From positions 1-64,000 of the forward strand of contig VXIS01000259.1 in assembly GCA_008704415.1 (NCBI GenBank): a stretch of DNA of 64,000 nt. Reading direction: 5' to 3'. Below the pieces are notes generated by a model, which worked only from the letters and a program-made list of their open reading frames with translations, searched no databases and was not told the origin of the DNA. The stretch's first letter is position 1, and every line of letters begins with the position of its first letter. Source of the stretch: Sphaerosporella brunnea. Taxonomy: Eukaryota > Ascomycota > Pezizomycetes > Pezizales > Pyronemataceae. Of this stretch, positions 22,626-33,261 are shown piece by piece. A program made the translations under genes and the position numbers.

Positions 22626-23865
22626 TCAGGCGGGGATGTCAATCCCTAAATTCCTCAACCGTTCCACATAACCCCTCATCCTCTCCTCCACACTCACCCC
22701 ATTCCACCTCTCCCCTTGCTGCTCCTGGCTGAGTGTCGGCAACCCCATCTGTTCAATCGCAAAGCTGGCAGCCACATTCCCCATAGCAGCCGCATACACG
22801 ACACTCCTCCCCCTCGCCAACCCCACCGCGAGAGCGCCGACAAACGTATTCCCTCCGCCCGTGGGATCCACTACCTCGCCTCTTGCATCCCCGTCCCCAT
22901 CCTCTCCAGGATCAGGTCCATAAAATGCCGGCAACCTCCAACTCCCCTCTCTGGTAGCAACCAAACATCCCCTCCTTCCCATCCTAACAACGACCGCGCC
23001 GCTCCCCTCAGCGCCAACTCCCTGCTCCAACAAAACCTGCACCAGCCTCTCAGCGTGTTCCCATCCGCCGGCACTCTCCCCAAAGAAACCCGCCAACTCG
23101 TCTTCATTCGGCGAGATGACATCAACTTCCTTCAACACGCTCAACATCTCCTCCCTATACTGGAGCGTACAAAGATCCGGCACGGGTTCCCAAACCCTGA
23201 GTCCCTTTAGTTCCCTGACCAACCCCCTTGCTCTCTGGGGCGAACAAATCAAATGCGCGCTCTTTGCAGTGTGCAATCCATACTCTCTCAAATCCCCGAC
23301 GTCCAGCCTTTTCTTCGGCGTCAAATACCGAAAGCCCCTGAGCTCCCCAGGCCCATACGAGTTCCAGCCGCGCGTGGTGAGACGCGCAGCGTCATGTCGC
23401 AGCTGCATCGTGGTGTCAAAGGACCGCAACAGCGGGAGCAGGGCCGGCGGGAAGTCGCGGCCGCAGTCGACGATCCAGCCTAGCGTTTTTGACAGCGGCG
23501 GCGGGGAGAAGAGGCGGGCGCCGAGGAGGGCTGGTGAGTTGGTACATAGGTTAGTTAGGGCAGCGTGATAATTGTGCGACAGCCCGAAAGGGAAGATATC
23601 GATACCGTAAGTCCCCGCGCCTCCAACTACGTCGTCAACCACTCTCCGATCCGACGGTGGGCCGTAGTGGATCTGGTCGATCTATATCGCGTCAGGTGAG
23701 ACTGCTGCCCGCTGGCTGTGACGGAGCCGGGTATGGTACTATGAACATGCCCACTATTCATGGATTAGCTTGCGGGCGGGCTGGCGGAGGAAACGGAGGA
23801 AGCGCACGAGTTGTGAAGTGGATTTCGTTTTCTGGCGGCGGCATTGTGGGGGTGGGATCGGTCAT
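22626..23865 (-). CDS. Mak32-like PfkB-family carbohydrate kinase
   Basis: Three exons, 23865-23808, 23753-23740 and 23681-22626, encode 375 aa. The middle exon is 14 nt. Splicing produces HFTTLGMFIIDQIHYGPPSD, the conserved start of Mak32-like proteins, followed by VVGGAGTYG. The PfkB C-terminal signature is present as DPTGGGNTFVGALAVGLARG (the family usually has DTxGAGD), so the catalytic Asp of GAGD is replaced. SPNEDEL is also present. Yeast Mak32 is needed for stability of the L-A toxin-bearing virus, but filamentous-fungal homologues have no established substrate. The frame continues perfectly across both introns, which supports the microexon. The gene is convergent with the DRAP deaminase gene and shares its 3' region. 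Confidence 0.87.
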
Positions 23866-24280
23866 GGCGTAAATTGGTGATCACGGTCGGAGAGTTGGCG
23901 CGAGAAGATGAACGATGAAAGGCTTTGGGGTGTAGGTGTGGAAGCTTGAGAGCCCGTCTGGAGGGTCGACGTCTGTTATGAAGGATGTTCTCCTCAAGCT
24001 TCACATAAGCCGGCGAGTATCATGGCGAATGTTAAAGTGGGTGTGGAAGACGGGTACAGGGAATAACGTTGCGCGCTTGGATGAGCAGCAGCACGGGAGT
24101 TCCCGTCCGCCACAAGCGAATCATCATCTCATGGTTCTAGGTATGTAGATCGGAAAGCAGTTCGCAAGTAAAAAGGTAAAACTATCAAATGATCCACAAA
24201 AGGCCAATTCAACAACTACAAAGGAGGAGAAGGCTAGCGCTGCCCTCCCCATGTCATGATTATCCCCACATGATGCCGAC

Positions 24281-27110
24281 TTACTCCGCGATCTCCCCCT
24301 CTTCACTCTCCTCGCCCTTCTGGTCGATATCCATTTTGTCCGTCTTGGACGCCTTTTCTTTCGACGCGGAAGAAGACGACGTGGCAGCCTCCTTGTTATC
24401 TTTGTTCTCCTTGGTGGGCTCCTTCGACTTCGCCTTGGAAGAGCGTCGGATTTCTTTAGGCTTACCGTAATCCACCATCGGGTCTTCACCGTAGTTCATG
24501 ACAGGGACGGTATCGTCAAAGATGCGCTCTCTGGGCGGTGGAGTGCGGGCCCTAGGAGGGGTGCGCTCACGTCTGGTTCTCTGCGGGTTGTCAGTACCTA
24601 TCAAACAATTCGAGGGGGGAGGGGGAAAAAATACCTTGATATCTCTCTCGTCATCCTCCGGACTCACGCCCCTTCTCCGCCTGGGACGGTACTCGTCACG
24701 GTCCCTCAGACCAACATCGCTGTCGCGAGATCTGTACTGGCGCTCCCGCTCCTCCTCGCGCTCACGCCTCTCGCGATCATAGATGCTCTCAGTCCTGTCA
24801 TGCCTCTCCCGTTCGCGGGGAGGGCGACTATCGCCCCTGCCGCCACGCTCGGAGCGATGGAGGGAGCTGTCGCGGCGGCGATACTGTCGCTCACGCTCTC
24901 CAGCTGCACGTCTACGCTCCGCTTCGTACGCATCAGGCTCCGGAGTCCTAGTAAGATGCCTGGAGCGGTCACGTTCGTGGCGCGACGATCTCGGCTTGTG
25001 ATACGAGTCATATCCATTCCTGGATTCCTCACGGCGTCTGTGACGATCCTTCTCCTTATCCTTGCGGTCCCGCTCCTTGTCACGCTCTTTCTCCTTTTCG
25101 CGCTCTTCCTGCTTGTCCTTGAGACGCCGGATGTGCTTATCAAATGCCGTACGGCGAAGGTCTTCAGAGTCCAGGGCACGGAACTCTTCAGTCCTCTCAA
25201 GGCGGGGGCGGATTTTCTCATACGTATCATTAACCTCAACAGGAGGCTCCATATGCCGGATGACAGATCGCAGGGCGTCAATCTTGCGACGCTGGTGGCG
25301 CTCCTGTTGGTAGCGGTCGTCCTCCATGCGTCGAACAACCTTCTCGCGGAGCTGAGGGCATATTAGCGTTTGTTACATACAACATTAAGGCGGGGATAAT
25401 CACCTTTTCGAAGAGGACGGCAATCGTATCCTGGTCATACTGAGCAGTGCGTGAATCTTTCTTGAGGAAATCGGCAAACTCTTGGAGAGAGGTACTTTCA
25501 CTGATATCAAAGCGTTTCTCCTACAAGTGTGTTAGTACTGAACACATACGGTCGTGGGGGTAACATACGTCCATAACATCCTGAGCTGTGTTGCGTTTCA
25601 GGCGAATATCACGCTCCATCTCCTCAACGATATCCCAAAATAGATCCAGAGGCGTTGAGCCGCTCTGTCCCAGCATGTTCTGGTAACGCTCGTCATCCTT
25701 GATCAAAGGGTACACCTGTTTCCACTTCGTTCCAGGCCGGATATCACCTTTTGACCGCAGCTGGTTAAGCAGTGCCTATGTAATTGTTAGAATGACTTAG
25801 AAGGAGACAGAAACAGTGCTTTCACATACAGAAAATGCCTCTCTATTCTTCCTCTCCTTCCTGTTCTTCATGGTCTTCTGTCGCTGCCTCTTGTCGTTGA
25901 ATTCTCTCTCGAGAACCTTGATATGGCTTTCGAACGCACTCAGGACATCGAGCTTAGAAAGAGCCTGGAATTTTTCTTCAGACTGGAATTGTTCACTCTG
26001 CTGGATAATCGTCTGGGCTTCTGACCACCGAGTATAAGGCTCCATATTCAGAGATTTGAGCAGCCCAACGAGTTCGTCAATCGCTTCTTTCCGAGTGCGT
26101 TGCTCGCGTTCCTGCTCGGCTTTGCGTAGCTCGTAGATGTACTCGTCAAATAGCTGTCTGCGTTCGTCTTCATTGGAGGTAGAGCGGAAGATGGTCTCTC
26201 CCTCGATAATACGACGTGCGGTCCTGAAACAGCGTTAGCTCCGTCACGGGAATTGCGAGGGGCGTATAACATACTTCCATCTAGTGTAGAACTTGATCTC
26301 CGGGTGGCTCTTCAGCATCACGGAGAAATCCTGCCTCAGCTTCGCAATGCGGTCCTTGGCCTTCTCTTGCTCCTGTTGCTTCAGCTCTACAATGTACTTG
26401 TCAAAGGCCGCCTTACGATCCTTAGGATCTTTAAGGGCACGATACTGCGGTTCTTTGATGATGGTGCGCATCGTCTTCTCCCAAGTCCAATCGGCGCCGA
26501 CGTTGCTGCGACGCAGGAGCTTGACAAAGGCAGACTCAGCCTCATCGTAGCTAGAGTACTGAGGCTCGTTCTTGTCGCTCGAGGTGAGTGAGGAAGGCAG
26601 CGCCATCGGTCGGGCAGTACCGTCGGTGCCCGCTTCCATCATCTGGCCCGGGATCGCTAGTGCACGCTCGTTGTTCTGAGGCTGGTTGAACTGCTGAGCG
26701 CCCCCGGAAACAAAAGCAGGCATAGGCGGGAGTCCATGAGGTTGGACTCTATCAAGCGCCTGACGGAACTCCGCCGGCATCTCCCAGGTGGTTTCGCGGG
26801 TTTGGGCATGATACCTGGTTGCGAATCATCAATCAGCAAGGGCGCAAGGAAACGCGCAGGGAAACACGTGAAAAGGTTGAGCCTACCAGTAGGGTCTTCC
26901 ATCGGCAGCCTTGTGTTCTTTCCACGGCAAATCCTGCAACGCTCTCTGCGGCGGATCGTCAGCAACTTGCAAACGGGAGCGAATAGGTGTTCTCACCTCT
27001 GCAGGAGTCATCAACTCTACTGGTTTGGTCCATTGGGTGGTCTTAGTCTGGACATTGTAGTAGTAGATTTTTCCATCCTGCGCCTTTGCCTCCTGCCAGA
27101 TCGCAGACAT
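24281..27110 (-). CDS. PRP40: Pre-mRNA-processing protein Prp40 (U1 snRNP, WW-FF)
   Basis: Eight exons, 27110-26997, 26945-26887, 26814-26275, 26223-25830, 25775-25569, 25520-25404, 25351-24635 and 24580-24281, give 815 aa. Two N-terminal WW domains are visible: IWQEAKAQDGKIYYYN...TTQWTKP, and WKEHKAADGRPYWYHAQT...TTWEMP rebuilt across intron 2. A run of FF-type repeats follows (AFVKLLRR, DERRQLFDEY, VLSAFESHIK and others). The C-terminal quarter is rich in Arg/Glu/Asp (RDRKDKEKDRHRRREE). Prp40 bridges the 5' splice site and branch site early in spliceosome assembly in the nucleus. The last intron is short and T/C-rich; without splicing the ORF also stays open there, so retention would add 18 residues. 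TRS65 is divergent, with its ATG about 590 bp away. Confidence 0.93.
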
Positions 27111-27700
27111 GATTCACCGCACGAGACCTTCGAAGTTGGGAACGCGAAGAGACGCGACGAATGATTAAGCCGGGGGGGTGTCGAGGCGGGGGGGGCGATT
27201 CCGGGCAGAGAACAGTATCGTTATTGCGGTGAGGGGTTTGGATTGGCGAGGGGACTTGGTAGTGGGAGATGGTGGTGATGATGATGGATTGACGCGCAAA
27301 GGCGGAAGAGTCGAAACCACACCCTCAGCCAACTTAAAAAAAAAAGCTAGGTGCAACCGAGCACTCCAACCGAAGAGACAGCACAACAGCACAAAAAGAA
27401 GAATATTATTGTTTATTGTTTATTATTATTATTTGTTATTCTAAAATAAATAGCAATGGCCGCCAACACACTCTCTCGTCAGCCATACAAGAGATCAGCA
27501 GCAGCCGGTTAAACTCACCTTGTTATGATGCCTAGAATTGATTCACAACAGAGCTTCCCGCTAAACTCCTCCTCCTCTGCCCACCCAACTCCTTTGTGGC
27601 TCCACATCCCACCTCCCACCCTCGACAACTCTGTGCCCGCCCCCCACCCCCTCCGCTTGCACATCGCCGCAAGGACCCTCCCCAGATCCCCCCGCCTAGT

Positions 27701-29697
27701 ATGTCCGCCGGCAAGCAACCGCGAGGCCACAATCGCAATCTCTCCACCGAGATCTCGGAGACAGCTCGTCTGGACCTAATCGTCCCTCATGCTTCCAATC
27801 TCAACATAGAGGAAGCCGTGGCGCAGGCTGTTGCGAAAGCGGAGGCCGAAGGGTCAGCTGTGCAAGGCAATACTGCCTCCAATATACCTCTGGTCGCTCA
27901 CATCGAGCAGCGGAACAATCTCTTCTACGGTTAGCCAGCCACCGCCCTTCTCCTCCGGCTTCCTCCATCCGTTTTGGTCACTCCCCCGACTGAAATACGC
28001 GAATGCGCAGATGAGAAGCTGCCCGTTTTTATCGTGCTGCAAATACTGGTCCCGCTGAGCGACGAGCTCTACGAACGCTACCTAGCGCGCATCGCTGTTT
28101 CGCTAGAGGTCGCCGCAATAGACGGCCACAAGCCGCAGCACGGGCCTCCAGGAAGGAACCAAGAGACTGTACATATGCTGTTCCAGACCACCGTGAACGA
28201 AGAAGAGACCCCGCGCATCTCGGTCGGAGAATCTACAAAACGACTGGCGGTATGGAAGCTGGAGGTTCCGCTTGGCCATCCACGCGCACGCCTCAACAAC
28301 CCCCGGGTCCTGCTCACCTGCTCTGCGACTCTGCGCCCCGCCGAGCTTCAAAAGCCGTTATTTGAGGACGACTACATGGCGTCCCGGCAGCCAATGGGGA
28401 TCAACCTGTTGGAATCGTTTGCCGAAGACCCGTTGATGTCTCACTCTCCCCGTCTGTCGGCGCACAGAGTATCTCGCGTCATCCCGGTGACTCAAGCTCC
28501 GCAGCAAGCCATCCGACCGATAGGCTATGCTGCAAAGCGTGGTTTCAACATCTACCCCGCGATCAACATCCGGCTACGTTACTCACGGATCCCTTCCGGG
28601 AACAGGCATATTGTGATCGCATCTCTGGACCTTGAGGTTACACCATTCAGCCATTGTAGCGTCACCATAAACAGCGTAAACATAGCTGTCGCGGGCGGCA
28701 GCGCAACCTTAGTCGCAGACTCCCCCTCCACCGAATTGCCTGTAACATGTCTTCCCCGCGATGACATGACCTTCCTCTACACCCTGGCGCAAACCGACAT
28801 AAACACTGAATCCGCCTTCACCACACCAGCAGCACCGGGAACGCAGGTGCGCGCCATCTCCGTGAGTCTAGAAGCTACAGCTCTAGTCTCGGATACCTGC
28901 CGCCCGTGCATCTTTACCAACTGGACAACAACCGTCGATTTTGCTCCGCCGGCAGCTCCTCACTTCCCCTCTCACGCGGGGATTCAGCGCGCCCACCGCC
29001 CGCCCTCACTCGGCGCCATCGTCCACGGCGCAACAGTACAAGCCTCCTCCGGCATCCGCCCGGGCAACCCACCGCCGGGGGCACCACCAGCTCCTTCACC
29101 AAACGTAGTCTTCAGTCCTCCCAAAGAGCCGCGCCCAGGCTACTCCTCGGGCATCCCCAGCGGTCCGCCCACCCAAGGCCTAACCGTAACCTTTACCGGG
29201 CCCTCGCGCGTCTACGTCGGTGAAGCCTTCACGTGGTCCGTCTTCGTCGTCAACCGGTCCAGCCGCATGCGCAAGCTGGCACTCATCGTCCCTCCAAAGC
29301 GCAAGCGCATGGGCGAAAACAAGTCGCTGCCTGCAATGCCCTCAAACGAAACCCCAGAACCGGTAATCGACGAGACAATGGTGTACCAAAGCCACCGGTC
29401 TCGCTATCTAGAACCGGCGGAATTGGTCCCATTGGTAAATGACATTCGTATTGGGTATATCCTCTCCCCCAGCCCCACCTCCTGAAAGATTTGTGCTGAC
29501 TGCGTTCGCGAAGCCCTCTCATGCCAAGCGCGTGTCATACTACCGAACTAAAATTTGTTCCCCTCACCACGGGATTGCTGACGCTCGAGGGTGTCAGAGT
29601 CGTTGACTTGAATACTAATGAAACTACCGAGTGCAGAGAGTTGCCGTCGATTGTGTCGGTGGGGAAGAGGACGCCGCCGCAGATCTCGGTGGCGTAG
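27701..29697 (+). CDS. TRS65: TRAPPII complex subunit Trs65
   Basis: Three exons, 27701-27929, 28011-29454 and 29514-29697, encode 542 aa. Splicing gives NNLFYDEKLPVFIVLQILVP at the first junction and NDIRIGPLMPSACHTTEL at the second. The C-terminus (ELKFVPLTTGLLTLEGVRVV, then NETTECRELPSIVSV) is the conserved end of fungal Trs65, which binds the Arf1-GEF Gea2 and belongs to the TRAPPII exchange factor acting on Ypt31/32 at the trans-Golgi. The central part has a Pro-rich linker (GNPPPGAPPAPSP) before an Ig-like beta domain (VTFTGPSRVYVGEAFTWSVFV). The start at 27701 is chosen; an in-frame ATG at 27596 would add a Pro-rich extension. A CTGAC branch site precedes the last acceptor. Confidence 0.88.
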
Positions 29698-31424
29698 TCG
29701 TAGTTGGTTAAGTAATGATAATGAGTTATGGCATAGCTTCTGGCCGCCGTGCTTCATAAAATATCACTCCATAGCGGATCCCTAGCCTCATGCCGCAGTA
29801 GGATCGGCTATGCTACCGCATGCCTTGAAAATGTTAATGCGTCATCAAGTTGAGCCTGTTTGGGTGTACATATATCTTCTGACAGCCTTTTCTAAGCCCT
29901 TCGTGATGCCCACAGCCTTTTTAATCAAAGAATGTATCATATTCCTCAGACCCCATGGAACCATTGATCATTATAGTGATTTCTTCCGTTCCCGGCGGCA
30001 GCTACTAAACGTAGTTGGGGAGGGGGTTCACTGTTGCAAAGGATCCGGACTGAGCCGTTGATTTTGTCCGCCAGAAATCACTCGGCGCCTTGATCTTCGC
30101 CCGAGTGCTTGAATAGAGTATATAATCGCTCCCCGGCTGGTGACCCCAAATCCTCGCACCTCGGCACCGGCAAAATGGGGAGGAAGAAGGGAAGGACGGA
30201 GTAAAAACAAATGGGGGGACGAGAGTAGGTGGTATCGCAGGCGAACGTGTTAACCACTCCACCACGTTGTCTTGATGGTATTAAAGGCTGGTTAAGCGCT
30301 TTTCAGCACGGTGAGCTTGTGAAGAAATCATGACTTTCCTTTTACTTACTAGAAAGCACTCCTAGCTCTTCTCCCTACGCTGCCTTCTACCTAACATGAT
30401 GTTCATGGCTATGAACACCCTCTAAACCAGTGTTAGCTAGCCAGCCCGTCGCCGCTGAGGATAGGCGGGCAGGCCATCACAGTTTCGAGTGCTCCAGGGC
30501 AAATACCAAGAGGAAACCTTTATCGGATGTATAGACCTAGACGTAAATTTTTCAGTCCCCTGGTCATAGCAGCCGCTTCCTCAAGCTCGTGGCTCGCCAC
30601 GTTTGCCATCTATTGGGGGTTGAACGGCTGGTAAAGTTTATTCGTCGTATACTGGCAGCCGGGGCTTTCTGAAGTACATGCAACCCGTTCGCACAGGTAC
30701 AACTTTGGACTTGGGTGCCAATCACTTCGTTGTTTACCACTCGCAGCCAGCAGTCATTCAAGACAGTCTGGCTAAACCAACCAACAGTTCCCACCCACTA
30801 CGCCCCGGCTTTTTGGGCTGGCTATTACGTAGGAAGACTGCTCTAAGCTCGGGAAAATCAAGGTAAGGCTGGCGGACGGAGTTTTGTATATGCCTCCCCA
30901 CGGAGAGGGGGGTGTGGGTATAAGTTGTTATACATAATATCTTCGCTAGAAAAAAATGTGGAAACGCAAGTTTTTGGTCAGCCACTGCCAGCTTGTCAGA
31001 AGTCGACGAATCGTCTCCCCAGCCCGAGGTGAATTGCAACGCATGTTCACGCTTTTCAAAGAAGCCAAATATTGCTGCTTAGGTAGCTTGTGCGCGCCAG
31101 CCAGCCAGCCCCAAGTTTCAATCCCTCGGCCCCACTGCTCTAATTGCCTCCTTCAATAACAAAATGTTAGTCATGCTTCCAAGGCACCAATTTCGCCGCT
31201 CTCAACTCAAGCTCATGTTAACGGTTCCCATTACTGAGCGGACTAACCCATCCATCATCACATCACAAGTAACAAAAACATACTCCTCTCAACGGCTCCA
31301 CTTTTCCAGCACAACTCAGGACACTATCACCGCCCCAGCTAAGAAAAAGATCATCCTGCCAAGACGTACACGTGCCGGTAGCAGGATGAGTTATGAGTAA
31401 ACCCCGCGACGGTCAAACCATGAA
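29698..31424. other. Gene-poor accessory interval
   Basis: Apart from the truncated tRNA-Ser copy at 30237-30271, no gene is supported. The ORFs are under 90 codons and some merely translate the tRNA fragment. It begins a roughly 7.9-kb interval up to NMA111 whose only protein gene is the deaminase. Confidence 0.5.
30237..30271 (-). pseudogene. Truncated tRNA-Ser(GCT), 5' 35 nt only
   Basis: Identical over 35 nt to the 5' half of the two full tRNA-Ser genes nearby, from GACAACG of the acceptor stem through the D arm into the anticodon stem and first anticodon bases. Similarity then stops abruptly in the anticodon, and the T arm with the B box is absent, so it cannot be transcribed or fold as a tRNA. 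It is preceded by the same AA (AAGACAACG) as the other copies. Confidence 0.85.
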
Positions 31425-31515
31425 GACAACGTGGTGGAGTGGTTAACACGTTCGCCTGCTATTACAAGTACAGCGGATCCTTTCGAGGGCGCAGGTTCGA
31501 ATCCTGTCGTTGTCG
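31425..31515 (+). tRNA. tRNA-Ser(GCT) with intron
   Basis: A 91-nt type-II tRNA. The acceptor stem GACAACG pairs with CGTTGTC, followed by discriminator G. The D arm is GTG/CAC and the anticodon stem TTCGC pairs with GCGGA. The anticodon GCT is at 31458-31460 and is followed by A37. A 10-nt intron (31462-31471, TTACAAGTAC) sits at the canonical 37/38 position. The long variable arm is CCT-TTCG-AGG, the T arm is GCAGG/CCTGT, and the B box is GGTTCGAATCC. A T4 run (CTTTTG) 7 nt downstream can act as Pol III terminator. It reads AGC/AGT serine codons. A second identical copy lies in opposite orientation at 32757-32847. Confidence 0.95.
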
Positions 31516-32756
31516 GTGAATCTTTTGTCGTTTTGGCTCATGGCTGGCTACCATTGTAAAAAAGACAAGGGGTTTCAAAAACTGACTGCTTTTTCGCCTT
31601 GAACGTTTACCGGACTGTGGCCATATAAAAACGAGCCATGTTTGCCATTGCAGATGCTTCCAAAGGCACGAATGCTTTTAAATTGCAGCGGTTGCAACTG
31701 TAAACATTTTTGTATCGGACAACTTTTGGAAAACGTCTCTGTGGCCTTTTATTGCTAGGGGACACGGCCGAAGAGCGAGGCAGCAAGGCTAGCCATCAAC
31801 ACCATCATCGAAGCTTCACGCTATGAGTGGATGATCAGGGCTTCACGATGACGAAGCACACATCAGGCCGGCCCCCATGCCCGCGGATTCCCGGGAGCCT
31901 CAGTTTTCCACCTAAAATCAAACAGTAAGAGGCAAACCAGAAAGCCTCACATCACAGTCAATAAATACAATTTCGGCCAAGTTGGATTTCCCAACGTCTT
32001 GAGAAGACTGTTGTAAGCAGTGTTGCAAATATTTTAGTAGATTGCTTTATTTATTTTTTCCTCGCCAAAATATTGCAGTTGATCTAGGTATGGTTTCCAC
32101 TTATACTGTACCGGTCAAAGTGGTTAGTATATAATACGTAAATTCGGAGTGTACGTACTCGCAATCCGGACTGGAAAATCCGGTAATAGTCTAGGAAAAT
32201 GGGGGCCAAAGTCATAGGTTTTCTTTCCCACGCGGTTGGAAATCAAAAAGAGTTGCCAGTGGCACTGGTAGTTTGTGGATGGGAGAGCTGCCAGTGAAAT
32301 GAAGGACTTTCTACGTAGCGGCCGAGTCCTACAGAACCCCACCACGGCGGATAGAAGACACCCACCACTCCCTCCATGCTAGAATCTTCGACTGTATCAT
32401 CTTCATTTGAACTATCACTGGCACACGGAAAATCACTCACGCTCATTCCCCGACTCAGTCACGGTCATGGGGCAGTTACTCAGTCGAGTCTACCTTTATA
32501 CTGAAGCAAAATATAAGCCATAAGCGTTCAGTGCTCCTACCCAAGTTCCGATAATCATCACACTGTATATTCAGCACGGACGTTTTTCCTGGCAAAGACA
32601 TCTCTCCAGCGTCCACTAACGTTTATACACGGCCGCCACCATGGCGATGGTCACACAAACCGTTTTTTTTTTTTTTGGAAGCCCGCTTGCCGGATCGGAC
32701 TGGAAGAAGCGAGGCAGTGAAAAAAAAACCGAAACAACGCCGAAAAAAAAAAGAAC
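31516..32756. other. Spacer between inverted tRNA-Ser genes
   Basis: 1241 bp bounded by the 3' ends of two identical, convergent tRNA-Ser(GCT) genes. The longest ORFs are about 70 codons and unconvincing. A CCATATAAAAACG TATA-like string lies near 31620. The tRNA identity does not extend into the flanks, except for the AA upstream and T-rich sequence downstream. Confidence 0.5.
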
Positions 32757-32847
32757 CGACAACGACAGGATTCGAACCTGCGCCCTCGAAAGGATCCGCT
32801 GTACTTGTAATAGCAGGCGAACGTGTTAACCACTCCACCACGTTGTC
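32757..32847 (-). tRNA. tRNA-Ser(GCT) with intron, second copy
   Basis: Reverse-strand copy with the same 91-nt sequence as the gene at 31425-31515, including the 10-nt intron TTACAAGTAC and the GCT anticodon. Downstream on its own strand is GGTTC followed by T10, a strong Pol III terminator. The opposite orientation makes a 91-bp perfect inverted repeat around a 1241-bp spacer. Confidence 0.95.
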
Positions 32848-33206
32848 TTATTGATAGCATAGTTTGTCCAATATCCAAAGGGTGTAGTCGTGGTGGGATC
32901 ACTATGGGTCACTCGGTCCACTCATGGAGCGTTTATTCGTCTGTGTCCATAGTCTAGAAGGGCTCGGATATTTCCAACTAGTTATGTGGCAATTGATGAA
33001 CCTCGAGGGATCGATGTTGAATGTGTGAGCTGTGGGTCCCAAGTAATGGAAGTCGGGGATGGGCCGTGATCCAATAATAGCCCTTGTCCCACCGCACGTC
33101 CGCATATGCATATGCAGTCCTATTGCGGGCCGTCTATCTATTGGCGAGCCACGGCCATGCATGAGCACCGTGAGTTGGCAATTTCAATCGATATTGCAAG
33201 CTGTGA

Positions 33207-33214
33207 GTATATAG
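33207..33214 (+). promoter_or_regulatory. TATA box of the deaminase gene
   Basis: GTATATAG, 48-55 bp upstream of the chosen ATG at 33262. The close spacing supports that start over the in-frame ATG at 33106, which lies upstream of the element. Motif match only. Confidence 0.45.
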
Positions 33215-33261
33215 TGACCATAGTTCCCCCGAAGTCTCATCCATCTCAAAATCCATCAGCC

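Noticed and set aside
31425..32847. Inverted tRNA pair as terminal inverted repeats of a transposon
   Set aside because: The repeats are complete functional tRNA genes with promoters and terminators, the spacer has no transposase, and no target-site duplication is evident.
33106..33261. In-frame upstream start for the deaminase gene
   Set aside because: The extra 52 residues show no conservation pattern, and a TATA box lies between this ATG and the preferred one at 33262.
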